Assembly (NCBI RefSeq): GCF_042427745.1
Contig: NZ_JBHMFA010000009.1
DNA from: Algibacter miyuki
GTDB lineage: Bacteria; Bacteroidota; Bacteroidia; Flavobacteriales; Flavobacteriaceae
Reading direction: 5' to 3' (one strand)
Length of the DNA stretch: 64,000 nt
Made by a program: the position numbers and the translations under genes. The number at the start of each line of letters is the position of its first letter. Position 1 is the stretch's first letter. The notes under the pieces were generated by a model. The model was not told the origin of the DNA and did no database searches. It was given only the letters and a program-made list of their open reading frames with translations. Shown here piece by piece: positions 7,274 to 17,483 of the stretch.

Positions 7274-7963
7274 ATGGCAAGATTAACAAAAAAGCAAAAA
7301 GAGGCTTTAGCAAAAATTGAAAAGGGTAAAATTTATTCTCTTAATGAAGCGTCTGCATTAATCAAAGAAATTTCGAACGCGAAATTTGATGCATCTGTAG
7401 ATTTAGCGGTACGTTTAGGAGTAGATCCTCGTAAAGCTAACCAAATGGTGAGAGGTGTTGTTTCACTTCCACACGGTACAGGTAAAGATGTAAAAGTATT
7501 AGCATTAGTAACACCAGACAAAGAAGCGGAAGCTAAAGAAGCTGGGGCAGATTACGTAGGTTTAGATGAGTACCTTGATAAAATCAAGAGTGGTTGGACA
7601 GACGTTGACGTAATTATTACTATGCCAAGTGTTATGGGTAAATTAGGTCCTTTAGGACGTGTATTAGGCCCACGTGGTTTAATGCCTAACCCAAAAACAG
7701 GTACAGTAACTATGGATGTAGCAAAAGCTGTAACAGAAGTAAAAGCTGGTAAAATTGACTTTAAAGTTGATAAAACAGGTATCGTACACGCTGCTATAGG
7801 TAAAGCATCTTTTAGTGCTGATAAAATTGCAGGTAATGCAAATGAATTATTAACAACTTTAATGAAACTGAAACCAACGGCTTCAAAAGGTATCTATGTA
7901 AAAAGCATTTTTATGTCTTCTACAATGAGCCCAAGTATAGCTATTGATCCTAAAATTGGTTAA
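7274..7963 (+). CDS. rplA: 50S ribosomal protein uL1
   Basis: A 229-aa uL1 with the two-domain fold split by an insertion: SVDLAVRLGVDPRKANQMVR near residue 40 and GPLGRVLGPRGLMPNPKTGT near residue 125. uL1 forms the mobile stalk at the E site. In other bacteria it represses the L11 operon by binding its mRNA; I did not identify such a site here. Spacings to rplK and rplJ are about 20 bp. Confidence 0.99.
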   Translation: MARLTKKQKEALAKIEKGKIYSLNEASALIKEISNAKFDASVDLAVRLGVDPRKANQMVRGVVSLPHGTGKDVKVLALVTPDKEAEAKEAGADYVGLDEYLDKIKSGWTDVDVIITMPSVMGKLGPLGRVLGPRGLMPNPKTGTVTMDVAKAVTEVKAGKIDFKVDKTGIVHAAIGKASFSADKIAGNANELLTTLMKLKPTASKGIYVKSIFMSSTMSPSIAIDPKIG

Positions 7964-7982
7964 TTAAGTTAAAACTTTTATT

Positions 7983-8504
7983 ATGACAAGAGAAGAAAAA
8001 TCACAAGTAATTGAGGACTTAACTGTAGAATTAGCTAATAACGCTAATATTTATTTAGCTGATATTTCAGGATTAAATGCAGTTACTACTTCAAACTTAC
8101 GTCGTGCTTGTTTTAAGGCAGATGTAAAATTAGCAGTTGTAAAAAATACATTACTTGAAAAAGCAATGGAAGCGTCTGAAAGAGATTTCGGAGACCTTCC
8201 TTCTGTTTTAAAAGGAAATACATCAGTGATGTATTCTGAAACAGGAAATGTACCAGCAAAACTTATAAAAACATTCCGTAAAAAATCTGATAAACCTTTA
8301 TTAAAAGGAGCATTTATCGAGGAGTCTGTTTATATCGGTGACGATCAATTAGACATGTTAGTAGATATCAAGTCTAAAGAAGAGTTAATCGGAGAGATAG
8401 TAGGATTATTACAATCGCCTGCTAAAAACGTTATTTCAGCACTTAAATCAGGTGGTGGAACAATAGCTGGACTTATCAAAACACTTTCTGAGAGATCAGA
8501 ATAG
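7983..8504 (+). CDS. rplJ: 50S ribosomal protein uL10
   Basis: A 173-aa uL10. The N-terminal rRNA-binding part includes LTVELANNANIYLADISGLN and KLAVVKNTLLEKA; the C-terminal helix (about residues 130-173) carries the bL12 dimers. It joins bL12 to the ribosome, and the two genes are adjacent as expected. Confidence 0.98.
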   Translation: MTREEKSQVIEDLTVELANNANIYLADISGLNAVTTSNLRRACFKADVKLAVVKNTLLEKAMEASERDFGDLPSVLKGNTSVMYSETGNVPAKLIKTFRKKSDKPLLKGAFIEESVYIGDDQLDMLVDIKSKEELIGEIVGLLQSPAKNVISALKSGGGTIAGLIKTLSERSE

Positions 8505-8564
8505 TATTAAATAGTACGCACTTTATTACATTATATTATTAAAATTTATTAAAACGATAGAAAA

Positions 8565-8939
8565 ATGGCAGATTTAAAAGATTTCGCAGAACAATTAGTT
8601 AACCTTACTGTAAAAGAAGTAAATGAGTTAGCAACTATATTAAAAGATGAGTACGGTATCGAGCCTGCTGCTGCTGCTGCAGTTGCTGTTGCTGGTCCTG
8701 CTGCTGGTGGTGACGCTGAAGAAGCTCAAACTGAATTTGATGTTATTTTAAAAGCTGCAGGTAGCTCTAAGTTAGCTGTTGTAAAATTAGTTAAAGAATT
8801 AACTGGTTTAGGTTTAAAAGAAGCTAAAGGTTTAGTTGATGATGCACCAAGTCCAATCAAAGAAGCTGTAACTAAAGACGAAGCTGAAGCTTTAAAAGCT
8901 CAGTTAGAAGAAGCAGGAGCTGAGGTTGAGCTTAAATAA
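8565..8939 (+). CDS. rplL: 50S ribosomal protein bL12
   Basis: A 124-aa bL12. The N-terminal dimerisation helix pair covers about residues 1-35, an alanine/glycine-rich hinge (AAAAAVAVAGPAAGG) about 36-52, and the globular factor-binding domain about 54-124 with KLVKELTGLGLKEAKGLVD. It is acidic and of normal length. It ends the ribosomal string; a hairpin and 185 bp separate it from rpoB. Confidence 0.99.
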   Translation: MADLKDFAEQLVNLTVKEVNELATILKDEYGIEPAAAAAVAVAGPAAGGDAEEAQTEFDVILKAAGSSKLAVVKLVKELTGLGLKEAKGLVDDAPSPIKEAVTKDEAEALKAQLEEAGAEVELK

Positions 8940-8964
8940 GCTTAACAACTCAACAACATAAAGG

Positions 8965-8997
8965 TTTAGGTCTGGAGCACGCGCTACCAGACCTAGA
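8965..8997 (+). terminator. Hairpin in the rplL-rpoB gap
   Basis: TTTAGGTCTGG (8965-8975) pairs with CCAGACCTAGA (8987-8997), followed by a weak T run. It occupies the place of the attenuator or RNase site that in other bacteria lowers rpoBC expression relative to rplJL. Function is inferred from position. Confidence 0.55.
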
Positions 8998-9127
8998 CCA
9001 TTTTGTGTATAATAGCATTTATACCAAAAGTTTACAAAACAATTCAAATTATTTGACTTGTTTTTTGCAGTTTAATTAGTGTTTTAAAGCACTATCACTA
9101 TTTTTTTAATCATAATTCCGTCTATTG

Positions 9128-12100
9128 ATGTTGTCAACACAAGCTGAAAGATTAAATTTCTCGTCTATTGTAAATAAGACAGATTACCCCGACTTTTTGG
9201 ATATTCAGATTAAATCTTTCCAAGATTTTTTCCAATTAGAAACAAAATCTGAAGAAAGAGGTGATGAAGGTTTATATAATACCTTCATGGAAAACTTTCC
9301 AATTACCGATTCTCGTAATCAATTCGTTTTAGAATTTTTAGATTACTTCGTAGATCCTCCAAGATATGCTATTGAAGAGTGTATTGAACGTGGATTAACA
9401 TATAGCGTACCGCTTAAAGCGAGGTTAAAGTTATATTGTACAGATCCTGAACATGAAGATTTCGAAACCATTGTTCAAGATGTATACTTAGGAACTATAC
9501 CTTACATGACACCTTCTGGTACTTTTTGTATCAACGGTGCTGAGCGTGTTGTTGTATCGCAATTACACCGTTCTCCGGGCGTATTCTTTGGTCAGTCTTT
9601 TCACGCCAATGGAACAAAATTATATTCAGCAAGGGTTATACCATTTAAAGGATCTTGGATTGAGTTCGCTACGGATATCAACCAAGTGATGTATGCCTAC
9701 ATTGATAGAAAGAAAAAATTACCTGTTACAACGCTTTTCCGTGCTATCGGATTTGAGCGTGATAAAGATATTTTAGAGATTTTTGATTTAGCTGAAGAAG
9801 TTAAAGTATCAAAATCTGGTTTAAAAAAGTACTTAGGAAGAAAATTAGCAGCACGTGTTTTAAACACATGGCATGAGGATTTTGTTGATGAAGATACTGG
9901 TGAAGTTGTATCTATCGAGCGTAATGAAATTGTGCTTGATCGTGACACCATTTTAGATAAAGAAAACATAGAAGAAATTCTTGAAGTTGATGTTAAAACG
10001 GTTCTTTTACATAAAGAAAGTACGGAACAAGGTGATTATGCCATAATCCATAACACACTTCAAAAAGATCCAACAAACTCTGAAAAAGAGGCTGTTGAAC
10101 ATATATATAGACAATTACGTAATGCTGAGCCGCCAGATGAGGAAACTGCACGTGGAATAATTGATAAATTATTCTTCTCAGACCAACGTTACTCTTTAGG
10201 AGAAGTTGGGCGTTACAGAATGAACAAAAAGTTACAGTTGGATATCGGTATGGATAAGCAAGTGCTTACCAAAGAAGATATCATAACTATTATAAAATAT
10301 TTAATTGAGTTAATCAACTCTAAAGCAGAGATTGATGATATTGATCACTTATCTAACCGTCGTGTACGTACAGTTGGTGAGCAATTATCTTCTCAATTCG
10401 GTGTTGGTTTAGCACGTATGGCTCGTACTATTCGTGAACGTATGAACGTTCGTGATAACGAGGTATTTACACCAATCGATTTAATTAATGCCAAGACATT
10501 ATCGTCTGTTATTAATTCTTTCTTCGGAACAAACCAATTATCTCAGTTTATGGATCAAACCAATCCACTAGCGGAAATTACGCATAAGCGTCGTTTATCA
10601 GCTCTTGGACCAGGGGGTTTATCTCGTGAACGCGCAGGTTTCGAGGTTCGTGATGTGCATTATACGCACTACGGACGTTTGTGCCCAATTGAAACTCCTG
10701 AGGGACCAAATATTGGTCTTATTTCTTCACTTTCTGTATTTGCAAAAGTGAATTCAATGGGATTCATCGAAACGCCTTATAGAAAAGTAACCGATGGTGT
10801 TGTTGATATCATTAATGAACCAACATACTTAAGTGCTGAAGAAGAGGAAGAAAAATTAATCGCTCAAGCAACTGTTAAGGTTGACGAGAATGGTAAAATT
10901 TTACATGATAAGGTAATTGCAAGAATGGAAGGTGACTTCCCGGTAATCGATCCAGCAAAATTAGATTATACCGATGTTGCACCAAACCAGATTTCGTCTA
11001 TCTCGGCGTCGTTAATTCCGTTCTTAGAACATGATGATGCGAATAGAGCCTTGATGGGATCTAACATGATGCGTCAAGCAGTACCATTATTAAGAGTAGA
11101 TGCACCAATTGTAGGAACTGGTTTAGAGCGTCAAGTCGCTTCAGATTCTAGAGTTTTAATTAATGCTGAAGGTACTGGTGAAGTACTTTATGTTGATGCA
11201 AACGAAATTAAAATTAGATACGATCGTACTGAAGATGAAGCTAAAGTAAGTTTCGATAGCGATATCAAGACCTATAAATTAGTAAAATTCAGAAAAACGA
11301 ATCAAGGTACTTCTATCAACTTAAAACCAATTGTGGTTAAAGGTGATAAAGTAAGCAAAGGTCAAGTTTTATGTGAAGGTTATGCTACTCAAAAAGGAGA
11401 GTTAGCTTTAGGTAGAAACATGAAAGTAGCCTTTATGCCTTGGAAAGGGTATAACTTTGAGGATGCGATTGTAATTTCAGAAAAAGTTGTTCGTGAAGAT
11501 ATCTTTACATCAATTCATATTGATGAGTATTCTCTTGAAGTTAGAGATACTAAATTAGGTAACGAAGAATTAACTAATGATATTCCTAACGTTTCAGAAG
11601 AAGCTACTAAAGACTTAGATGAAAACGGAATGATTCGTGTTGGTGCCGAGGTTAAACCTGGCGATATCCTAATTGGTAAAATTACACCAAAAGGAGAATC
11701 AGATCCAACACCTGAAGAAAAATTATTACGTGCTATCTTTGGTGATAAAGCGGGTGATGTAAAAGATGCTTCTTTAAAAGCCTCTCCATCATTACACGGT
11801 GTAGTTATCGAAAAGAAATTGTTCGCAAGAGCCGTAAAAGATAAGCGTAAAAGAGCTCAAGATAAAGATGATATCTTAGCTTTAGAAGCGCAATACGACA
11901 GAAAGTTTGATGATTTAAAAGATGTTTTAATCGAAAAACTTTTCAATATCGTAAACGGAAAAACTGCTCAAGGTATTTTTAACGATTTAGGTGAAGAAGT
12001 ATTACCAAAAGGTAAAAAGTTCACACTTAAAATGTTAAATGCTGTTGATGATTATGCGCATTTAGTGTCAGGTAAATGGACAACAGATGAGCATACGAAT

Positions 12101-12940
12101 ACTTTAGTTGCCGATTTAATTCACAACTATAAAATTAAAGAAAACGATTTACAAGGTGGTTTACGTCGCGAGAAGTTCACAATTTCTGTAGGAGATGAGT
12201 TGCCAGCTGGTATTATCAAACTTGCTAAAGTTTATATCGCTAAAAAACGTAAACTTAAAGTTGGAGATAAAATGGCAGGACGTCACGGTAACAAAGGTAT
12301 TGTTGCTCGTATCGTTCGTCAAGAAGATATGCCTTTCTTAGAAGATGGAACACCGGTTGATATTGTATTAAACCCACTTGGTGTACCTTCTCGTATGAAT
12401 ATTGGTCAAATTTATGAAACTGTTCTTGGATGGGCAGGTCAAAAATTAGGTCGTACTTATGCAACACCAATCTTTGATGGTGCAACTATAGAGCAAATTA
12501 ACGGATTTACAGATGAAGCTGGAATTCCAAGATACGGACATACTTATCTATACGATGGTGGTTCAGGGAAGCGTTTTGATCAACCAGCAACTGTTGGTGT
12601 GATTTACATGCTGAAACTAGGACACATGGTTGATGATAAAATGCACGCACGTTCTATCGGACCTTACTCATTAATTACACAACAACCTCTTGGTGGTAAA
12701 GCACAATTTGGTGGTCAACGTTTTGGTGAGATGGAAGTTTGGGCACTTGAGGCTTATGGAGCATCAAGTACTTTACGAGAAATTTTAACTGTAAAATCTG
12801 ATGATGTTATTGGTAGAGCTAAAACTTACGAAGCAATCGTAAAAGGTGAACCAATGCCAGATCCAGGATTACCAGAATCATTCAACGTACTTATGCACGA
12901 ATTGAAAGGTTTAGGATTGGATATCAGATTAGAGGAATAA
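9128..12940 (+). CDS. rpoB: DNA-directed RNA polymerase subunit beta
   Basis: A 1270-aa beta subunit, normal for Bacteroidota. The rifampicin-pocket region FGTNQLSQFMDQTNPLAEIT is near residues 463-482, followed by THKRRLSALGPGG. The C-terminal KMAGRHGNKG and GGKAQFGGQRFGEMEVWALE blocks, shared with all RpoB, are intact. The ATG at 9128 is preferred over the in-frame TTG one codon upstream. It is followed after 74 bp by rpoC with a palindromic repeat in between. Confidence 0.99.
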   Translation: MLSTQAERLNFSSIVNKTDYPDFLDIQIKSFQDFFQLETKSEERGDEGLYNTFMENFPITDSRNQFVLEFLDYFVDPPRYAIEECIERGLTYSVPLKARLKLYCTDPEHEDFETIVQDVYLGTIPYMTPSGTFCINGAERVVVSQLHRSPGVFFGQSFHANGTKLYSARVIPFKGSWIEFATDINQVMYAYIDRKKKLPVTTLFRAIGFERDKDILEIFDLAEEVKVSKSGLKKYLGRKLAARVLNTWHEDFVDEDTGEVVSIERNEIVLDRDTILDKENIEEILEVDVKTVLLHKESTEQGDYAIIHNTLQKDPTNSEKEAVEHIYRQLRNAEPPDEETARGIIDKLFFSDQRYSLGEVGRYRMNKKLQLDIGMDKQVLTKEDIITIIKYLIELINSKAEIDDIDHLSNRRVRTVGEQLSSQFGVGLARMARTIRERMNVRDNEVFTPIDLINAKTLSSVINSFFGTNQLSQFMDQTNPLAEITHKRRLSALGPGGLSRERAGFEVRDVHYTHYGRLCPIETPEGPNIGLISSLSVFAKVNSMGFIETPYRKVTDGVVDIINEPTYLSAEEEEEKLIAQATVKVDENGKILHDKVIARMEGDFPVIDPAKLDYTDVAPNQISSISASLIPFLEHDDANRALMGSNMMRQAVPLLRVDAPIVGTGLERQVASDSRVLINAEGTGEVLYVDANEIKIRYDRTEDEAKVSFDSDIKTYKLVKFRKTNQGTSINLKPIVVKGDKVSKGQVLCEGYATQKGELALGRNMKVAFMPWKGYNFEDAIVISEKVVREDIFTSIHIDEYSLEVRDTKLGNEELTNDIPNVSEEATKDLDENGMIRVGAEVKPGDILIGKITPKGESDPTPEEKLLRAIFGDKAGDVKDASLKASPSLHGVVIEKKLFARAVKDKRKRAQDKDDILALEAQYDRKFDDLKDVLIEKLFNIVNGKTAQGIFNDLGEEVLPKGKKFTLKMLNAVDDYAHLVSGKWTTDEHTNTLVADLIHNYKIKENDLQGGLRREKFTISVGDELPAGIIKLAKVYIAKKRKLKVGDKMAGRHGNKGIVARIVRQEDMPFLEDGTPVDIVLNPLGVPSRMNIGQIYETVLGWAGQKLGRTYATPIFDGATIEQINGFTDEAGIPRYGHTYLYDGGSGKRFDQPATVGVIYMLKLGHMVDDKMHARSIGPYSLITQQPLGGKAQFGGQRFGEMEVWALEAYGASSTLREILTVKSDDVIGRAKTYEAIVKGEPMPDPGLPESFNVLMHELKGLGLDIRLEE

Positions 12941-12947
12941 AAAAAAA

Positions 12948-13010
12948 CTAGTAATCAGTGATCAGTTGGGAGTAAATACTGCCGACTGAATACTGAATAC
13001 TGAATACTAG
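12948..13010. repeat. Palindromic ACTGAAT repeat between rpoB and rpoC
   Basis: Positions 12948-12966 and 12992-13010 are near-perfect inverted copies (16 of 19 pairs). The right arm is a tandem array of ACTGAAT units. It lies wholly between the two polymerase genes. A related piece (TACTGAATACTG) occurs near 57254. Confidence 0.7.
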
Positions 13011-13014
13011 AAAA

Positions 13015-16000
13015 ATGGCAAGAAAACAAGATAAGAATACAGTAAAGAGGTTTAATAAAATCTCAATTGGTTTAGCATCACCAGAGTCTATTTTAGCAGA
13101 ATCTAGAGGTGAAGTTTTAAAACCTGAAACTATCAATTATCGAACACACAAACCAGAACGTGATGGTTTGTTCTGCGAGCGTATCTTCGGCCCTGTAAAG
13201 GATTACGAATGTGCTTGTGGTAAATATAAAAGAATACGTTACAAAGGGATCGTTTGCGACCGTTGTGGTGTAGAAGTAACCGAAAAGAAAGTACGTCGTG
13301 ATAGAGTAGGGCACATCAACTTAGTTGTACCTGTTGCTCATATTTGGTATTTCCGTTCGTTACCAAACAAAATAGGATACTTATTAGGTTTACCATCTAA
13401 GAAATTAGATATGATTATTTATTACGAACGTTACGTCGTAATTCAACCTGGTAATGCTAAAAATGAAGAAGGTGAACCATTACAAAAAATGGATTTCCTT
13501 ACGGAAGAAGAGTACTTAAACGTAATGGAATCTCTTCCACAAGACAATCAGTATTTAGATGATGAAGACCCTAACAAGTTTTTAGCTAAAATGGGTGCTG
13601 AATGTTTAATCGACTTATTAGCACGTATCGATTTACAAACGTTATCATACGAATTACGTCATAAAGCAAATACTGAAACGTCTAAACAACGTAAAACAGA
13701 AGCTTTAAAACGTTTACAAGTTGTTGAAGCGTTAAGAGAATCTAACAACAATAGAGAAAATCGTCCAGAATGGATGATTATGAAGGTTGTGCCAATTATT
13801 CCACCAGAATTACGTCCTTTAGTGCCGTTAGATGGTGGTCGTTTCGCAACTTCAGATTTAAATGATTTATACCGTCGTGTAATTATTCGTAACAACCGTT
13901 TGAAAAGATTGGTTGAGATAAAAGCACCAGAAGTTATTTTACGTAACGAAAAACGTATGTTACAGGAATCTGTAGATTCGTTATTCGATAATACACGTAA
14001 ATCTTCAGCTGTAAAAACAGATTCTAACCGTCCGTTAAAATCATTATCCGATTCATTAAAAGGTAAGCAAGGACGTTTCCGTCAAAACTTACTTGGTAAG
14101 CGTGTTGATTATTCTGCACGTTCGGTAATTGTTGTTGGACCAGAATTAAAGTTACACGAATGTGGATTGCCTAAAAACATGGCAGCAGAACTTTACAAAC
14201 CTTTCGTAATTAGAAAACTAATTGAAAGAGGTATCGTAAAAACTGTAAAATCTGCAAAGAAAATTATAGATAAAAGAGAACCAGTGGTTTGGGATATCTT
14301 GGAAAACGTTCTTAAAGGGCATCCAGTATTATTAAACCGCGCACCTACGTTACACCGTTTGGGTATTCAAGCGTTTCAACCTACATTAATTGAAGGTAAA
14401 GCGATTCAATTACACCCATTAGTATGTACGGCATTTAACGCCGATTTCGATGGAGATCAAATGGCGGTGCATTTACCTCTTGGACCAGAAGCTATTTTAG
14501 AATGTCAATTATTAATGTTGGCATCTCATAATATCTTAAATCCAGCTAACGGTTCGCCAGTAACGGTACCTTCTCAGGATATGGTACTTGGTCTGTACTA
14601 CATGACCAAGCTACGTACGTCTACACCAGAAGTGCCAATTAAAGGTGAAGGTTTAACATTTTATTCTCCAGAGGAAGTAGAAATTGCTTTCAATGAAGAA
14701 ATGGTAGACTTAAATGCTGGTATTAAAGTTAGAACTATCGGTCTTAATGAAGATGGTAAACTTGATAAAATGATTATTGAAACTACTGTAGGTCGTGTGT
14801 TATTTAACCAACACGTACCACAGGCAGCTGGATATATTAACCAAGTATTAACCAAGAAATCTTTAAGAGATATTATTGGTGATATTTTGAAAGCAACTTC
14901 TGTTCCTGAAACGGCTGATTTCTTAGATGCGATTAGAACGTTAGGATTTAAGTTTGCATTCCAAGGTGGTCTATCATTCAGTTTAGGTGATATTATTATT
15001 CCACCAGAAAAACAATCAATGATTGATAAGGCTAACACGTTAGTTGAAGGTATTACCGGAAACTATAACATGGGTCTTATTACAAACAACGAACGTTACA
15101 ACCAGGTTATTGATATCTGGACATCGACAAATGCTGAATTAACAGAGTTGTCTATGAAACGTATTCGTGAAGATCAACAAGGGTTTAACTCGGTGTTTAT
15201 GATGCTTGACTCTGGAGCAAGGGGATCTAAAGAACAGATTCGTCAGCTTACAGGTATGCGTGGATTAATGGCGAAACCTAAAAAATCTACTGCAGGTGGG
15301 GGATCTATTATTGAAAATCCAATTCTTTCTAACTTTAAGGAAGGTCTTTCAATTTTAGAATACTTTATCTCTACGCACGGTGCTCGTAAAGGTCTTGCGG
15401 ATACGGCTCTTAAAACCGCCGATGCAGGTTACTTAACACGTCGTTTAGTAGATGTTTCTCAAGATGTTATTATTAACACAGAAGATTGTGGAACATTAAG
15501 AGGTGTAGAAGTTGAACCATTGAAGAAAAATGATGAAGTTGTTGAAACTTTAGAAGAAAGAATCGTTGGGCGTGTATCTTTAAATGATGTTTATAATCCA
15601 TTAACCGATGAGTTGTTAGTTTCAGCTGGTCAGTTAATCGAAGATGATATTGCTAAAACCATTCAAGCATCTCCAATTGAAAGCGTAGAAGTACGTTCTG
15701 CATTAAGTTGTGAGGCTTTAAAAGGTATTTGTGCTAAATGTTACGGACGTAACTTGGCTACCGGAAAAATGGTACAACGTGGTGAAGCTGTAGGTGTAGT
15801 TGCTGCACAATCTATTGGAGAACCAGGTACACAGTTAACACTTCGTACATTCCACGTAGGTGGTATTGCAGGTAACATTTCAGAAGAAAACAAATTAATT
15901 GTTAAGTTTGATGGTGTTGCAGAAATTGAAGATTTAAAAACAGTTAAAGGTAAAGATAACGAAGGAAACGATATTGATGTTGTAATCTCTCGTACATCTG

Positions 16001-17316
16001 AACTTAAACTTATTGATAAGAAAACAGGTATTGTATTAAGTACAAATAACATTCCTTACGGTTCTACGATTATTGTTAAAAATGGTCAGAAACTATCTAA
16101 AGGTGATGAAGTTTGTTCTTGGGATCCATATAACGGTGTTATTGTTTCAGAATTTGCTGGTAAAGTAAGGTATGAAAACATCGAACAAGGAGTTACTTAC
16201 CAAGTAGAAATAGATGAGCAAACAGGTTTCCAAGAGAAAGTAATTTCTGAATCTAGAAACAAAAAGCTTATTCCAACGCTTCATATTGAAGATTCTAAAG
16301 GAGAAACAATGCGTTCTTACAACTTACCAGTTGGAGCACACATTATGATTGACGATAGTGAAAAAGTTATCGTTGGTAAGATTTTAGTTAAAATACCTCG
16401 TAAATCTGCTAAAGCAGGTGATATTACGGGTGGTTTACCTCGTGTAACTGAATTATTCGAAGCACGTAACCCATCTAACCCAGCAGTTGTTAGTGCTATT
16501 GATGGTGTGGTTTCTTTCGGAAAAATCAAACGTGGTAACCGTGAGATTATTATCGAATCGAAAACTGGAGATATTAAGAAATACTTAGTGAAATTATCAA
16601 GTCAGATTCTTGTTCAAGAAAATGATTTCGTAAAAGCAGGTATGCCTTTATCTGATGGTTCTATTACGCCTAACGATATTTTAAATATCAAAGGTCCATC
16701 TGCAGTGCAACAATACTTAGTGAACGAAGTACAAGAGGTATACCGTTTACAAGGTGTGAAAATTAACGATAAGCACTTCGAGGTTGTAGTACGTCAAATG
16801 ATGCGTAAAGTTAGAATTATCGATTCTGGTGATACAATTTTCTTAGAAGATCAATTAGCTCATAAAGCGGATTTCATTTTAGAAAATGATGAAATCTTCG
16901 GAATGAAAGTGGTTGATGACGCTGGAGAATCTACAAACTTAAAAGCAGGTCAAATTGTTTCACCTCGCGAATTAAGAGACGAGAACTCTATATTACGTCG
17001 TGAAGATAAAGCGCTTGTTTCTGCAAGAGATGCACAGCCAGCAACGGCAACTCCAATACTACAAGGTATTACGAGAGCATCACTTCAAACCAAATCGTTT
17101 ATTTCAGCGGCTTCCTTCCAGGAAACAACTAAAGTACTTAACGAAGCAGCAGTAGCTGGTAAGGTAGATTCTTTAGAAGGTCTGAAAGAGAATGTAATTG
17201 TTGGACATAGAATTCCAGCAGGTACAGGTATGAGACGTTATACAGACATTATCGTAGGCTCAAAAGAAGAGTTTGACGAAATGATGCAAGTAAAACAAGA
17301 ATTAAATTATAATTAA
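13015..17316 (+). CDS. rpoC: DNA-directed RNA polymerase subunit beta'
   Basis: A 1433-aa beta' subunit, full length for Bacteroidota. The N-terminal zinc site is CACGKYK...CDRCG near residues 65-85. The catalytic magnesium loop NADFDGDQ has its three aspartates at 477, 479 and 481. The second zinc site is spread over CGTLRG and CEALKGICAKCYG around residues 825-910. The trigger-loop region and the C-terminal HRIPAGTGMRRY are present. Transcription ends at a strong hairpin about 80 bp downstream. Confidence 0.99.
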   Translation: MARKQDKNTVKRFNKISIGLASPESILAESRGEVLKPETINYRTHKPERDGLFCERIFGPVKDYECACGKYKRIRYKGIVCDRCGVEVTEKKVRRDRVGHINLVVPVAHIWYFRSLPNKIGYLLGLPSKKLDMIIYYERYVVIQPGNAKNEEGEPLQKMDFLTEEEYLNVMESLPQDNQYLDDEDPNKFLAKMGAECLIDLLARIDLQTLSYELRHKANTETSKQRKTEALKRLQVVEALRESNNNRENRPEWMIMKVVPIIPPELRPLVPLDGGRFATSDLNDLYRRVIIRNNRLKRLVEIKAPEVILRNEKRMLQESVDSLFDNTRKSSAVKTDSNRPLKSLSDSLKGKQGRFRQNLLGKRVDYSARSVIVVGPELKLHECGLPKNMAAELYKPFVIRKLIERGIVKTVKSAKKIIDKREPVVWDILENVLKGHPVLLNRAPTLHRLGIQAFQPTLIEGKAIQLHPLVCTAFNADFDGDQMAVHLPLGPEAILECQLLMLASHNILNPANGSPVTVPSQDMVLGLYYMTKLRTSTPEVPIKGEGLTFYSPEEVEIAFNEEMVDLNAGIKVRTIGLNEDGKLDKMIIETTVGRVLFNQHVPQAAGYINQVLTKKSLRDIIGDILKATSVPETADFLDAIRTLGFKFAFQGGLSFSLGDIIIPPEKQSMIDKANTLVEGITGNYNMGLITNNERYNQVIDIWTSTNAELTELSMKRIREDQQGFNSVFMMLDSGARGSKEQIRQLTGMRGLMAKPKKSTAGGGSIIENPILSNFKEGLSILEYFISTHGARKGLADTALKTADAGYLTRRLVDVSQDVIINTEDCGTLRGVEVEPLKKNDEVVETLEERIVGRVSLNDVYNPLTDELLVSAGQLIEDDIAKTIQASPIESVEVRSALSCEALKGICAKCYGRNLATGKMVQRGEAVGVVAAQSIGEPGTQLTLRTFHVGGIAGNISEENKLIVKFDGVAEIEDLKTVKGKDNEGNDIDVVISRTSELKLIDKKTGIVLSTNNIPYGSTIIVKNGQKLSKGDEVCSWDPYNGVIVSEFAGKVRYENIEQGVTYQVEIDEQTGFQEKVISESRNKKLIPTLHIEDSKGETMRSYNLPVGAHIMIDDSEKVIVGKILVKIPRKSAKAGDITGGLPRVTELFEARNPSNPAVVSAIDGVVSFGKIKRGNREIIIESKTGDIKKYLVKLSSQILVQENDFVKAGMPLSDGSITPNDILNIKGPSAVQQYLVNEVQEVYRLQGVKINDKHFEVVVRQMMRKVRIIDSGDTIFLEDQLAHKADFILENDEIFGMKVVDDAGESTNLKAGQIVSPRELRDENSILRREDKALVSARDAQPATATPILQGITRASLQTKSFISAASFQETTKVLNEAAVAGKVDSLEGLKENVIVGHRIPAGTGMRRYTDIIVGSKEEFDEMMQVKQELNYN

Positions 17317-17324
17317 TAATTGCG

Positions 17325-17378
17325 ATTCCTGCGAAAGCGGGAATCTCAATTATTTACGCTCAACGCAGGTTGAGATTC
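17325..17378. repeat. Two overlapping alternative hairpins after rpoC
   Basis: ATTCCTGC-GAAA-GCGGGAAT (17325-17344) is one hairpin of the GNRA-like family. Its right arm overlaps GAATCTCAA (17341-17349), which can instead pair with TTGAGATTC (17370-17378). The two folds are mutually exclusive. Confidence 0.6.
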
Positions 17379-17394
17379 TGATTAAATAAAAAAT

Positions 17395-17427
17395 GTCCTG
17401 CTAAATTTATAGTGGGACTTTTTTTTT
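17395..17427 (+). terminator. Intrinsic terminator of rpoBC
   Basis: GTCCTGCTA/TAGTGGGAC stem (two wobbles) with an A/T-rich loop and nine to ten T. Confidence 0.9.
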
Positions 17428-17483
17428 GAAAACAATAAATAATAAGGCTTCCATACCCATGGGGGTTAAAAACATAATTTTCA

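Noticed and set aside
9040..9080. Separate rpoB promoter (TTTGACTT with TTTTTTG)
   Set aside because: The elements are too close together to form a -33/-7 pair.
9125..9127. TTG one codon before the rpoB ATG as start
   Set aside because: The ATG at 9128 gives the conserved N-terminus.
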